Both the position numbers and the translations under genes were made by a program. The notes below the pieces were generated by a model, which searched no databases, was not told where the DNA came from, and saw only the letters and a list, made by a program, of their open reading frames with translations. Below are positions 1 through 5,851 of a DNA stretch of 6,660 nucleotides, in pieces. The stretch comes from an uncultured Actinomycetes bacterium (GTDB lineage: Bacteria > Actinomycetota > Actinomycetes > Nanopelagicales > Nanopelagicaceae): contig CAIZHC010000038.1 of NCBI GenBank assembly GCA_903932705.1, positions 1 through 6,660 of the forward strand. The letters are read 5' to 3'. How positions within the stretch are numbered: position 1 is the stretch's first letter; each line of letters opens with the position of its first letter.

Positions 1-1155
1 TGCGAGATCAGCTCCAGTAAATCCGGGTGTGCGCTTTGCGATGGCCATGAGATCAACGCTCTTAGCAATTGGTTTGCCCTTTGCGTGAACTTCCAAAATT
101 GCTTTTCTTCCCAAGAGATCAGGGCGGTCTACTGGTATCTGGCGATCAAAACGACCTGGGCGCAAAATTGCTGGATCCAAAACATCTGGACGATTTGTTG
201 CTGCAATCAAGATAACTTGGGTGTTCGCTTCAAAACCATCCATCTCAACTAGGAGTTGATTAAGGGTCTGTTCGCGCTCATCATTTCCGCCACCAAGACC
301 GGCGCCGCGTTGTCTTCCAACTGCATCGATTTCATCGACGAAGATAATTGCTGGTGCGGCTTCCTTGGCTTGATTAAATAGATCACGAACGCGTGAGGCT
401 CCAACTCCAACAAACATCTCCACGAACTCAGAACCAGAAATTGAGAAGAAGGGAACATTTGCTTCACCGGCGACAGCTCTTGCCAGAAGTGTTTTACCAG
501 TGCCTGGAGGGCCGTAGAGAAGCACTCCCTTTGGAATCTTCGCACCAATATCCTGATATTTCTTAGGGTCTGAGAGAAAATCTTTAATCTCGCGAAGTTC
601 CGCGACCGCCTCGTCGGCGCCAGCCACATCAGCGAAGGTGGACTTAGGAGCCTCCTTTGATTGCAACTTTGCCTTAGATCGCCCAAATGAGAAGATGCGA
701 TTTCCACCTTGCGAGTTGGACATAAAGAGCAAGAGGATAAATCCAATAACCAAGAATGGTGCAAAGCTAAAGAGCAGAGAAGCTAAGAATGAAGTTGTTG
801 GAACCTTTACATTCCAAGCTTTGGTTGGAGGGTTGCTAGTAAGCAGCTCTGTTATCTGTGCCTCTTCATTTGCAACATATGAAGCGACAAGATGGTTGGC
901 GCCATTTACAGTTTCACCTTTTTTAAGAATTACTTGAATCTTCTGGTCTTTATCGATAACAAGAGCAGACTCCACCTTATTCTGCGAGATCTCCGCCAAG
1001 ACTGTGGAGGTATCCACGGGAGTGTAGGTAGCGCCGCTTCCAGAGATTTTCCCAAGTGCGACAACCAGCACAAGTGCAAGGACAATCCAAAAGAGTGGAC
1101 CGCGCATCATCTTGCGCACTCGCTTACGTGGAATCATTATCTTTTTATCTGCCAT
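1..1155 (-). CDS. ftsH: ATP-dependent zinc metalloprotease FtsH (3' end cut off by the window)
   Basis: FtsH is a hexameric inner-membrane AAA+ protease that extracts and degrades damaged or unassembled membrane proteins and some soluble regulators. The first 385 residues are visible and the frame is still open at base 1. A short basic N-terminus ([12 protein letters not shown]) precedes TM1 (about residues 20-35). An extracytoplasmic domain of roughly 85 residues follows, then TM2 (about 123-145). The AAA+ module opens with a typical TFADVAG segment near 173-180. It has Walker A GPPGTGKT (215-222), the pore loop FVG (248-250), Walker B IIFVDEID (270-277) and the second region of homology with ATNRP (319-323) and the arginine fingers of RPGRFD (R332, R335). 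The HEXXH zinc site lies beyond the window, so protease activity is inferred from the family. The start is well fixed: in-frame TAA and TAG codons lie just upstream of the ATG. The ribosome site is weak (purine-rich GAGAAGAG). The gene follows hpt after 67 nt, as in many actinobacteria. Confidence 0.97.
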   Translation of the reverse strand, partial: MADKKIMIPRKRVRKMMRGPLFWIVLALVLVVALGKISGSGATYTPVDTSTVLAEISQNKVESALVIDKDQKIQVILKKGETVNGANHLVASYVANEEAQITELLTSNPPTKAWNVKVPTTSFLASLLFSFAPFLVIGFILLLFMSNSQGGNRIFSFGRSKAKLQSKEAPKSTFADVAGADEAVAELREIKDFLSDPKKYQDIGAKIPKGVLLYGPPGTGKTLLARAVAGEANVPFFSISGSEFVEMFVGVGASRVRDLFNQAKEAAPAIIFVDEIDAVGRQRGAGLGGGNDEREQTLNQLLVEMDGFEANTQVILIAATNRPDVLDPAILRPGRFDRQIPVDRPDLLGRKAILEVHAKGKPIAKSVDLMAIAKRTPGFTGADLA

Positions 1156-1222
1156 TGCTCTTCTCTATTATCTACTCTCTTGCTAACGGGGAACGGATGG
1201 GTTTAAGAAATTATTCCAGTTC

Positions 1223-1774
1223 TTAGGAGTAGACCTCTTTAGCCAAAATACCAATGAAGTCCAGATTGCGATATTTCTCGTCATAATCCAATCCATATCC
1301 GACAACAAATTCATTGGGGATATCAAAGCCGACATACTTCACATCTACTTCCACCTTCGCAGCATCTGGCTTTCGGAGCATGGTGAGAATTTCTACGCTC
1401 TTAGTGCCGCGAGATTGCAAATTGGATTTAAGCCAGGCGAGCGTTAATCCGGTGTCGACGATATCTTCAATGATTAAAACATTGCGTCCTGAAATGTCGC
1501 GATCTAAATCTTTAAGAATGCGCACAACTCCGCTGGACTTGGTTCCAGAGCCATAAGAAGTAACTGCCATCCAATCCATCTCAACATGACAATTGAGCGA
1601 GCGGACAAAATCAGCCATGGTCATGACAGCACCTTTTAGAATTCCAATTACCAATAAATTCTTATCCGCATAATCTGCCTCGACTTGAAGGGCGAGCTCT
1701 TTCAATCGCGCCTGAATTTCCGGGGCTGTGACAATGACGCGTTCGATATCTGCGCCTGCGGTAGTTAAATCCAC
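1223..1774 (-). CDS. hpt: Hypoxanthine phosphoribosyltransferase
   Basis: This 183-residue cytoplasmic enzyme is a purine-salvage type I phosphoribosyltransferase. It joins hypoxanthine (often also guanine) to PRPP to give IMP or GMP plus pyrophosphate. The pyrophosphate loop is LKG (46-48). The flexible catalytic loop carries SYGSGTKSSG (73-82). The PRPP-binding motif is VLIIEDIVDTGLT (99-111), with the acidic pair E103-D104 and D107. A purine-recognition segment runs through YVGFDIPNEFVVGYGLDYD (147-165). The length is normal for bacterial Hpt. The start is GTG at 1774: a strong AAAAGGAG lies 4 nt upstream, and the first internal ATG is codon 51, inside conserved sequence. The gap to tilS is 10 nt and the ribosome site overlaps the tilS stop, so translation of the two is probably coupled. 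The tilS-hpt-ftsH order is a known conserved cluster, and in Bacillus the TilS and HprT proteins have been linked to ftsH regulation. No regulatory site for this is visible here. Confidence 0.96.
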   Translation of the reverse strand: MDLTTAGADIERVIVTAPEIQARLKELALQVEADYADKNLLVIGILKGAVMTMADFVRSLNCHVEMDWMAVTSYGSGTKSSGVVRILKDLDRDISGRNVLIIEDIVDTGLTLAWLKSNLQSRGTKSVEILTMLRKPDAAKVEVDVKYVGFDIPNEFVVGYGLDYDEKYRNLDFIGILAKEVYS

Positions 1775-1778
1775 GATG

Positions 1779-1786
1779 CTCCTTTT
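1779..1786 (-). promoter_or_regulatory. Ribosome binding site of hpt, overlapping the tilS stop
   Basis: On the minus strand the sequence reads AAAAGGAG-CATC-GTG. The first two A residues of this site are the last two bases of the tilS TAA codon. This Shine-Dalgarno decides the GTG start of hpt, because no ATG is suitably placed. The arrangement suggests that ribosomes ending on tilS promote initiation on hpt. Confidence 0.8.
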
Positions 1787-2741
1787 ATGAGTTTTGCTGC
1801 GAGAGCGAAAGTCTGCCCGAAAATCGGAGCACCTTCACACCACCCGGGAGTGAAATTGCCCCTTGCCCGTGCCAATTCGTGATTAACGCCTCAACCGGAG
1901 CGAGATGTTCTGCCCCCAAACTACCCAAGGGGGCTCCTGCGCTATAAATGGCTTGGCGTAGAACCCGGATTCGGACCGCTTTCGGCAAGGCTTCGACGAG
2001 CTCCACTGCCAGATTTGCTGGGTTTTGCCCTTTCAGAAACCCCTCGGCCAATTCATCAAGGGCATCCGCATCCTCTCTCAAAATAGAGGCGCTACGAGCT
2101 AGGGCATCAACGATTCCAGGTCCGAGGTGAGATTCCATCAGAGGCAAGATTTCTTTGCGGACGCGAACCCTGGAATAAGCCAGCTCAGAGTTGTGGGGGT
2201 CTATCCAGGGGGTGATGGAGTTTTCAAGGCAAGCCGCCTCAGTTGTAGCGCGATCAATTGAGAGCAACGGGCGAATGAATTTTCCGTTGACCTCTCCCAT
2301 TCCAGAGAGTGATCTAGTCCCAGAGCCTCTGGCTAACCCAAGAAGAACAGATTCCGCTTGATCATTCTTAGTATGAGCTAGAAAGAAGAAATCTGGCTGA
2401 TATTTCGCGATGGCAGAATCAAAGGCTGCAAAGCGTGCCCTTCGCGCAGAGCTCTCCATCCCATCTGTAAGTTCAACATCAACAGTCACAATCTCTACAT
2501 CCGTAAAACCTAAATTCAACAGTTGAGTACGTGCTTCAGAAGCAATGCTGGCAGAACCACTTTGGAGTTGATGATCAATGATGATTGCGATGAGTTCAAC
2601 ATCCGCGCTCTTAGCTTCGGCAAGAGTTCCAATTGCCAGTGCCATCGAATCAGCGCCGCCAGATACCCCAATAAGAATGCGATGTGCAGCGGATTCAACC
2701 CATGGTCGAACGGCTTGCCTGATCGCCAGGGTTGCCTTCAT
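1785..2741 (-). CDS. tilS: tRNA(Ile)-lysidine synthase TilS
   Basis: TilS uses ATP and lysine to convert the wobble cytidine (C34) of the CAU-anticodon isoleucine tRNA to lysidine, so that the tRNA reads AUA and is charged with isoleucine rather than methionine. The 318-residue protein has an N-terminal PP-loop ATPase domain: SGGADS (27-32), IDHQLQ (55-60), SSARRARF (97-104), HTKNDQAES (123-131), GTRSLSGM (141-148) and RPLL (157-160). The substrate-contact segment DPHNSELAYSRVRVRKEILP (181-200) has N184, R191, R193 and R195. A helical domain follows. It is shorter than the E. coli enzyme (about 430 aa) and lacks the far C-terminal extension, which is usual in actinobacteria. The ATG at 2741 is the earliest possible start, since an in-frame TAG lies three codons upstream. 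No strong ribosome site is present, only AGG at a longish distance. The gene follows the NlpC/P60 gene after 16 nt and precedes hpt by 10 nt. Confidence 0.96.
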   Translation of the reverse strand: MKATLAIRQAVRPWVESAAHRILIGVSGGADSMALAIGTLAEAKSADVELIAIIIDHQLQSGSASIASEARTQLLNLGFTDVEIVTVDVELTDGMESSARRARFAAFDSAIAKYQPDFFFLAHTKNDQAESVLLGLARGSGTRSLSGMGEVNGKFIRPLLSIDRATTEAACLENSITPWIDPHNSELAYSRVRVRKEILPLMESHLGPGIVDALARSASILREDADALDELAEGFLKGQNPANLAVELVEALPKAVRIRVLRQAIYSAGAPLGSLGAEHLAPVEALITNWHGQGAISLPGGVKVLRFSGRLSLSQQNS

Positions 2742-2747
2742 AGGTGA

Positions 2748-2753
2748 AGCCTA
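2748..2753 (-). promoter_or_regulatory. Possible -10 element for a leaderless tilS transcript
   Basis: The minus strand reads TAGGCT, then 6 nt (TCACCT), then the tilS ATG. This fits the actinobacterial TANNNT -10 pattern at the spacing expected when transcription begins at or next to the start codon. I found no convincing -35. The AGG inside the same hexamer could instead be a poor ribosome site for read-through from the upstream gene. This is speculative. Confidence 0.17.
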
Positions 2754-2757
2754 ATTG

Positions 2758-3993
2758 TTAAACCCGACCACCAGAAGGCATCAATCCATTAACGCTAAAC
2801 ATGCTTGAGAAGATCAAACCAGTGCGTGTTGAGTTAGCCTCCCACATCATTCCATTGCCCGCATAGATTGTGATGTGGTGGATGTTTTGAACAGATCCAT
2901 CGTAAGAATAGAAGAGCAGGTCTCCAGGGATTAAATCGCCAAGGGGCACGCGCTGGGTATCAACAAAGTAGAGCGCAGCATTTAAGCGGGACCAATTTGG
3001 CCAACCTAATCCAGCTGCTTTATAAGCCGCATAAACGAGTCCTGAACAGTCAAAACTATTTGGACCTTGCGCTCCCCAAACATATGGCTTGCGGGCAAGG
3101 ACCTGCTTCTTCGCATAAGCAAGGGCTTTAGTACGAATTGCATCGGTTCCGCGAGTTGTGGATCGACCTTTAAATCCACGATCCGGCCAGATCTTTGCTT
3201 GTCCCTTTGTGTGTGCGGCGGTATTGGCACTTGATTGCTCCAGTTGTGAAAGGGCAAGTTGTTGCTGAAGAGTGATTCGAATATTTCGAGCTTTCGCCAG
3301 CTCGGCCATAAGTTGAGATTGAATTGCCCGAAGTTTTGCAACTTCTGCAGCTTGTGCTGATTGCGCTGCTGCTGCAGCAGCCTTCGCCGCTGCCACCTTT
3401 GCAGTAGCTGATGCTTGCGCCAACTTCGCCGCCGTGGCTGCCGCTTGTGCCGCTTTTGCAACAACGAATGCGCTCTTGTAACGCGCGAGTGCTACTGAGT
3501 CACTTGCACCGACTTGATTGAGGAGGCTTAAGCGATCGACTAAATCCTGTGGACCATTTGATTCCAAGACGCTATTAAGAGTCGTGAATCCCCCACCCAT
3601 GATGTAAGCGTTAGATGCCATCCTGCCGATGGTGCGATTTGCTTGCGCAACTGCGACTTGAGTGAGCACCGCATGTGCTGTAGCCAAATTCGATTGTTTC
3701 GTTGCGACTACCAGCGCCGCTTGAGCTGAGAGAAGTTGTGCTTGACGATGGTTGGTTACTGTTGTCAGTTGTTGCAGCAGATTTTGAGCTGAAGTTAATT
3801 GGCTGGTTGCTGCTGCCGCCGCAGCAGCTTTGGCATCTTCCGCAGCTTGAGCTGCGGCAATCTGCGCCTTTGTGGGAGCTGAAACTTTTGGTTTTGGTTT
3901 TGGTGTCGGGGTCGCCGCGCTAGAAATCGCAGGCGCCGCCACGAGAAGAGCCGCAAGGAGCGCGACAAGGCGAAGCTGCCGAGGATTCTTCAT
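2758..3993 (-). CDS. Secreted NlpC/P60 peptidoglycan endopeptidase with coiled-coil N-terminus
   Basis: This is a cell-wall hydrolase of the RipA/CwlO type, predicted to cut the stem peptide of peptidoglycan (family activity D-Glu to diamino acid) outside the membrane during growth or division. With the chosen start it has 411 residues. A signal peptide (1-26) has basic residues, a Leu/Ala core and a probable cut after ISSA. A Pro/Lys stretch (PTPKPKPK, 29-36) follows. A long Ala/Gln/Lys-rich helical region (about 40-255) contains a segment like those of other coiled-coil hydrolases, NAYIMGGGFTTLNSVLES (128-145). The C-terminal NlpC/P60 domain (about 285-411) has YVWGAQGPNSFDCSGLVYAAY with catalytic C316, PGDLLFYS, IHHITIYAGNG with H373, and E385 twelve residues later, matching the Cys-His-Glu set I recall for RipA. 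The frame extends 35 codons upstream to an ATG at 4098 inside the permease gene. I prefer 3993 because it puts the signal peptide at the N-terminus, although its ribosome site is weak. Activity of such proteins is usually restrained by the coiled coil. Confidence 0.93.
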   Translation of the reverse strand: MKNPRQLRLVALLAALLVAAPAISSAATPTPKPKPKVSAPTKAQIAAAQAAEDAKAAAAAAATSQLTSAQNLLQQLTTVTNHRQAQLLSAQAALVVATKQSNLATAHAVLTQVAVAQANRTIGRMASNAYIMGGGFTTLNSVLESNGPQDLVDRLSLLNQVGASDSVALARYKSAFVVAKAAQAAATAAKLAQASATAKVAAAKAAAAAAQSAQAAEVAKLRAIQSQLMAELAKARNIRITLQQQLALSQLEQSSANTAAHTKGQAKIWPDRGFKGRSTTRGTDAIRTKALAYAKKQVLARKPYVWGAQGPNSFDCSGLVYAAYKAAGLGWPNWSRLNAALYFVDTQRVPLGDLIPGDLLFYSYDGSVQNIHHITIYAGNGMMWEANSTRTGLIFSSMFSVNGLMPSGGRV

Positions 3994-4084
3994 GTAGCCA
4001 ACCGTTCGTGAGGAAGTAACAGTTAAGGATAGGTGATTAATCGGGATGAAACGGAGATAGACGCGGTGTGAAATCGCTGAGTAT
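3994..4084 (-). other. 91-nt leader upstream of the NlpC/P60 gene
   Basis: This stretch lies between the permease stop and the preferred hydrolase start. It has no stop in the hydrolase frame, so it could encode an extension of that protein, but the composition (SLTVTSSRTVGY and similar) looks like non-signal filler ahead of a good signal peptide. TATCCT on the minus strand (4026-4031) fits the TANNNT -10 pattern and lies about 32 nt upstream of the preferred ATG, but no good -35 is seen. I did not find the conserved blocks of a c-di-AMP (ydaO) riboswitch, which often precedes such genes in actinobacteria. Confidence 0.3.
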
Positions 4085-4876
4085 TTAGTTTGCAACATCC
4101 CTGCGCTTGAAGAGAATAGCCACTATTGCAAAACCCACGCTGAGATAGAGAGCAGATATTCCAAGTGACCACTGGTAACTCACCGTATTTGAACCACCTT
4201 GTGCAATATTGTCGAAGTTCTGACCCGGTAACCATTTCTGGGTACTAGATACAACGCCACCCAAAATTGTTTCAAGGATCAACGACCAGATTACTCCCGT
4301 AGCAATTGCGCTAATAGGAGATCTAAAGAGCAAGCCAAGGATCATCCCGAAGGTTCCAAATGCCAGAGTTGTTAAGAGAACATTCAAAAAGGTACGTCCT
4401 AGAAGTGAGAGCGCTGTCGCTGTGAACCAAGCGGTTGTCGTAGCTTTTGCATGTGGCGCTAGCCCATAAGAAACACCAATAGCAACTACTGCATCTAAGA
4501 AGACGAGAGCTATCGCGAAGATAATCATGGAGAGATATTTTCCGAAGAGAATCTTCATTCGAGATGGTTGGCGAACCAAGAGATTGCGAAGCGTACCTAA
4601 GGTGTACTCCTGTGCAGTTTGCGATGCGAATACACAGAGCGCTGTGATGCCTAAGAAGAATGAGACAATTTTAAATCCATAAACCAATCCAAGCGGTGAG
4701 CTGAGTATTGCTGGGGAGATGATCTCTCCACGTTGTCCATTTCCCTGACCTGAGTTCGCGCGTAGGAAAACAATTGATGTGAAGAGAGCTGTCAGGGCAG
4801 CGACAACCAGAATCGTTGATATGAGAAGCGTTGGCCTGCGTAGTTTGCGTAATTCTGCGCGAGTAACATTAAACAT
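4085..4876 (-). CDS. ABC-2 type exporter, membrane permease subunit
   Basis: This 263-residue integral membrane protein is the permease partner of the ATPase encoded just upstream. Six hydrophobic segments are visible: about 15-38, 66-86, 114-138, 161-183, 187-210 and 238-256. A short basic amphipathic N-terminus (TRAELRKLRRP) precedes the first, and a basic tail (KRRD) follows the last. The segment QEYTLGTLRNLLVRQPSR (89-106), between TM2 and TM3, is characteristic of ABC-2 permeases of the BcrB/NatB kind and is where the ATPase is expected to dock. A polar Gly/Asn loop (40-50) and a second loop (211-235) probably face outward. The start is supported by a strong GGGGGAG 6 nt upstream. With the ATPase gene only 3 nt away, the two are almost certainly co-translated and form a 2+2 complex. 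The substrate cannot be read from the sequence. Drug, peptide, lipid and ion export are all found in this family. Confidence 0.92.
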   Translation of the reverse strand: MFNVTRAELRKLRRPTLLISTILVVAALTALFTSIVFLRANSGQGNGQRGEIISPAILSSPLGLVYGFKIVSFFLGITALCVFASQTAQEYTLGTLRNLLVRQPSRMKILFGKYLSMIIFAIALVFLDAVVAIGVSYGLAPHAKATTTAWFTATALSLLGRTFLNVLLTTLAFGTFGMILGLLFRSPISAIATGVIWSLILETILGGVVSSTQKWLPGQNFDNIAQGGSNTVSYQWSLGISALYLSVGFAIVAILFKRRDVAN

Positions 4877-4879
4877 TAC

Positions 4880-5779
4880 TTACTCCCCCGTCATCTCAAA
4901 GAAGGTTTCTTCCAGCGTAGGTTGTGTCGCCGTTAAGGAAGAGAGTGTGATTCCTGCATTAAATGCCAGGCGGTTAAATGTGGCGCCCCATGTTGAGTCT
5001 GCAACGATGTGAACTGAACCGTTGTCAACAGAAGCTTCCTTGCCATGTCGCGTAGCAATTTCTACCAATTTATTGAGGTCGACTGTGAATTCAGGTTCTA
5101 CAACAAGCGTCGCAATTTGAGCGGCTAAGAGATCCTGGGTTCGCCCGGCGAAGAGGACTTTGCCTTCTCGCAACATGACGAGAGATTCCGAAATCATCTC
5201 TAGTTCGGAGAGCAGGTGTGAAGAGACAAAGACGCTCGTGCCCTCACTCGCCAAATCTTTAATGAGATTTCTGACCTCTTGAATACCAGATGGATCTAAT
5301 CCATTAGTTGGTTCATCAAGGACAAGTAACTTGGGATTGGGGAGGAGCGCCGCCGCAATTCCAAGTCGTTGCTTCATTCCTAATGAATAAGTTTTGTACT
5401 TCGAACCACCTCGATCTGCCAAACCAACTTTTTCGAGAAGATCATCAACGCGACTCTGCGGAAATCCCCCGAGGGAGGCTAGAACTTTTAGATTTTCAGC
5501 ACCGCTAAGAGCGGGATAGAAGGCGGGACCTTCAATCATCGCGCCGACCTGCGGGAGATAGCGCTCCGGATGGGAGATGCTCTGACCAAGTACGGTTCCA
5601 GTTCCGCCAGTAGGTGAAATCAATCCAAGGAGCATCCGAATCGTTGTGGTCTTCCCAGATCCATTTGGGCCAACAAAGCCGCAGACCGTACCGAGCGGAA
5701 CTTCAAAGGTTGCATGTGAGAGAGCGCTGCGCTCTCCATAAACCTTGGTGAGATCTGTTACTGAGATTGCAGTGGTCAT
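4880..5779 (-). CDS. ABC exporter, ATP-binding subunit (BcrA/DrrA-like)
   Basis: This 299-residue cytoplasmic ATPase powers the adjoining permease. The nucleotide-binding domain fills about residues 5-215: Walker A GPNGSGKT (37-44), a VGAMIEGPAFYPALSGAENL stretch (78-97) in the Q-loop and helical region that is typical of BcrA/DrrA-type exporters, the signature helix YSLGMKQRLGIA (131-142, with SLGMKQ in place of LSGGQ), Walker B LLVLDEP (151-157) with catalytic E156, the D-loop GLDP (160-163) and the switch histidine H188. The remaining 80 or so residues form the accessory C-terminal domain common in this group and end in LEETFFEMTGE. The ATG at 5779 is the only start possible after an in-frame TAA upstream. 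No ribosome site is evident in front of it. It follows ctaB after 72 nt. No two-component system, lantibiotic immunity gene or biosynthetic gene lies nearby, so resistance is not implied. I recall a similar exporter near ctaB in mycobacteria, which would make a housekeeping role plausible. Confidence 0.94.
   Translation of the reverse strand: MTTAISVTDLTKVYGERSALSHATFEVPLGTVCGFVGPNGSGKTTTIRMLLGLISPTGGTGTVLGQSISHPERYLPQVGAMIEGPAFYPALSGAENLKVLASLGGFPQSRVDDLLEKVGLADRGGSKYKTYSLGMKQRLGIAAALLPNPKLLVLDEPTNGLDPSGIQEVRNLIKDLASEGTSVFVSSHLLSELEMISESLVMLREGKVLFAGRTQDLLAAQIATLVVEPEFTVDLNKLVEIATRHGKEASVDNGSVHIVADSTWGATFNRLAFNAGITLSSLTATQPTLEETFFEMTGE
4883..4889 (-). promoter_or_regulatory. Ribosome binding site of the ABC permease inside the ATPase 3' end
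   Basis: GGGGGAG on the minus strand lies 6 nt upstream of the permease ATG. It is formed by the last two sense codons of the ATPase gene plus one base before them. It is the strongest Shine-Dalgarno in the window and points to tightly coupled expression of the two subunits. Confidence 0.8.
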
Positions 5780-5785
5780 CTGATA

Positions 5786-5791
5786 ACCATA
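5786..5791 (-). promoter_or_regulatory. Candidate -10 element for a leaderless ABC ATPase transcript
   Basis: The minus strand reads TATGGT, then 6 nt (TATCAG), then the ATPase ATG. TATGGT fits the actinobacterial TANNNT pattern and sits where a leaderless transcript would place it. The absence of any Shine-Dalgarno ahead of this start supports the reading. No good -35 is visible, so it remains tentative. Confidence 0.33.
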
Positions 5792-5851
5792 CGACTTACG
5801 CCTGAGAAAAGAATGAACGGGGAGTTAATGTGGACTGGTTAGACAGTTCGC

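Noticed and set aside
638..1206. Two overlapping plus-strand open frames of about 100 codons over ftsH
   Set aside because: They lie opposite the well-conserved FtsH reading frame, show no family features and have no ribosome sites; they are shadows.
1156..1222. GATAAT on the minus strand in the hpt-ftsH gap as a separate ftsH promoter
   Set aside because: The hexamer resembles a -10, but no acceptable -35 is found at 16-18 nt; too weak to annotate.
3368..3381. Perfect 14-bp palindrome GCTGCTGCAGCAGC
   Set aside because: It lies inside the Ala-rich coiled coil of the hydrolase gene and results from runs of Ala and Gln codons; it is neither in a spacer nor followed by a T-run.
3809..3828. 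Inverted repeat with 8-bp arms and a 4-nt CGCC loop
   Set aside because: It is also in the poly-Ala coding stretch of the hydrolase, so codon content explains it better than a terminator or operator.
3994..4084. Possible c-di-AMP (ydaO) riboswitch ahead of the NlpC/P60 gene
   Set aside because: The leader is short and I could not recognise the conserved blocks of that riboswitch; a covariance-model search would settle it.
5831..5846. Small inverted repeat ACTG/CAGT just after ctaB
   Set aside because: The stem is only 4 bp, with a mismatch when extended and no T-run, too weak for an intrinsic terminator.
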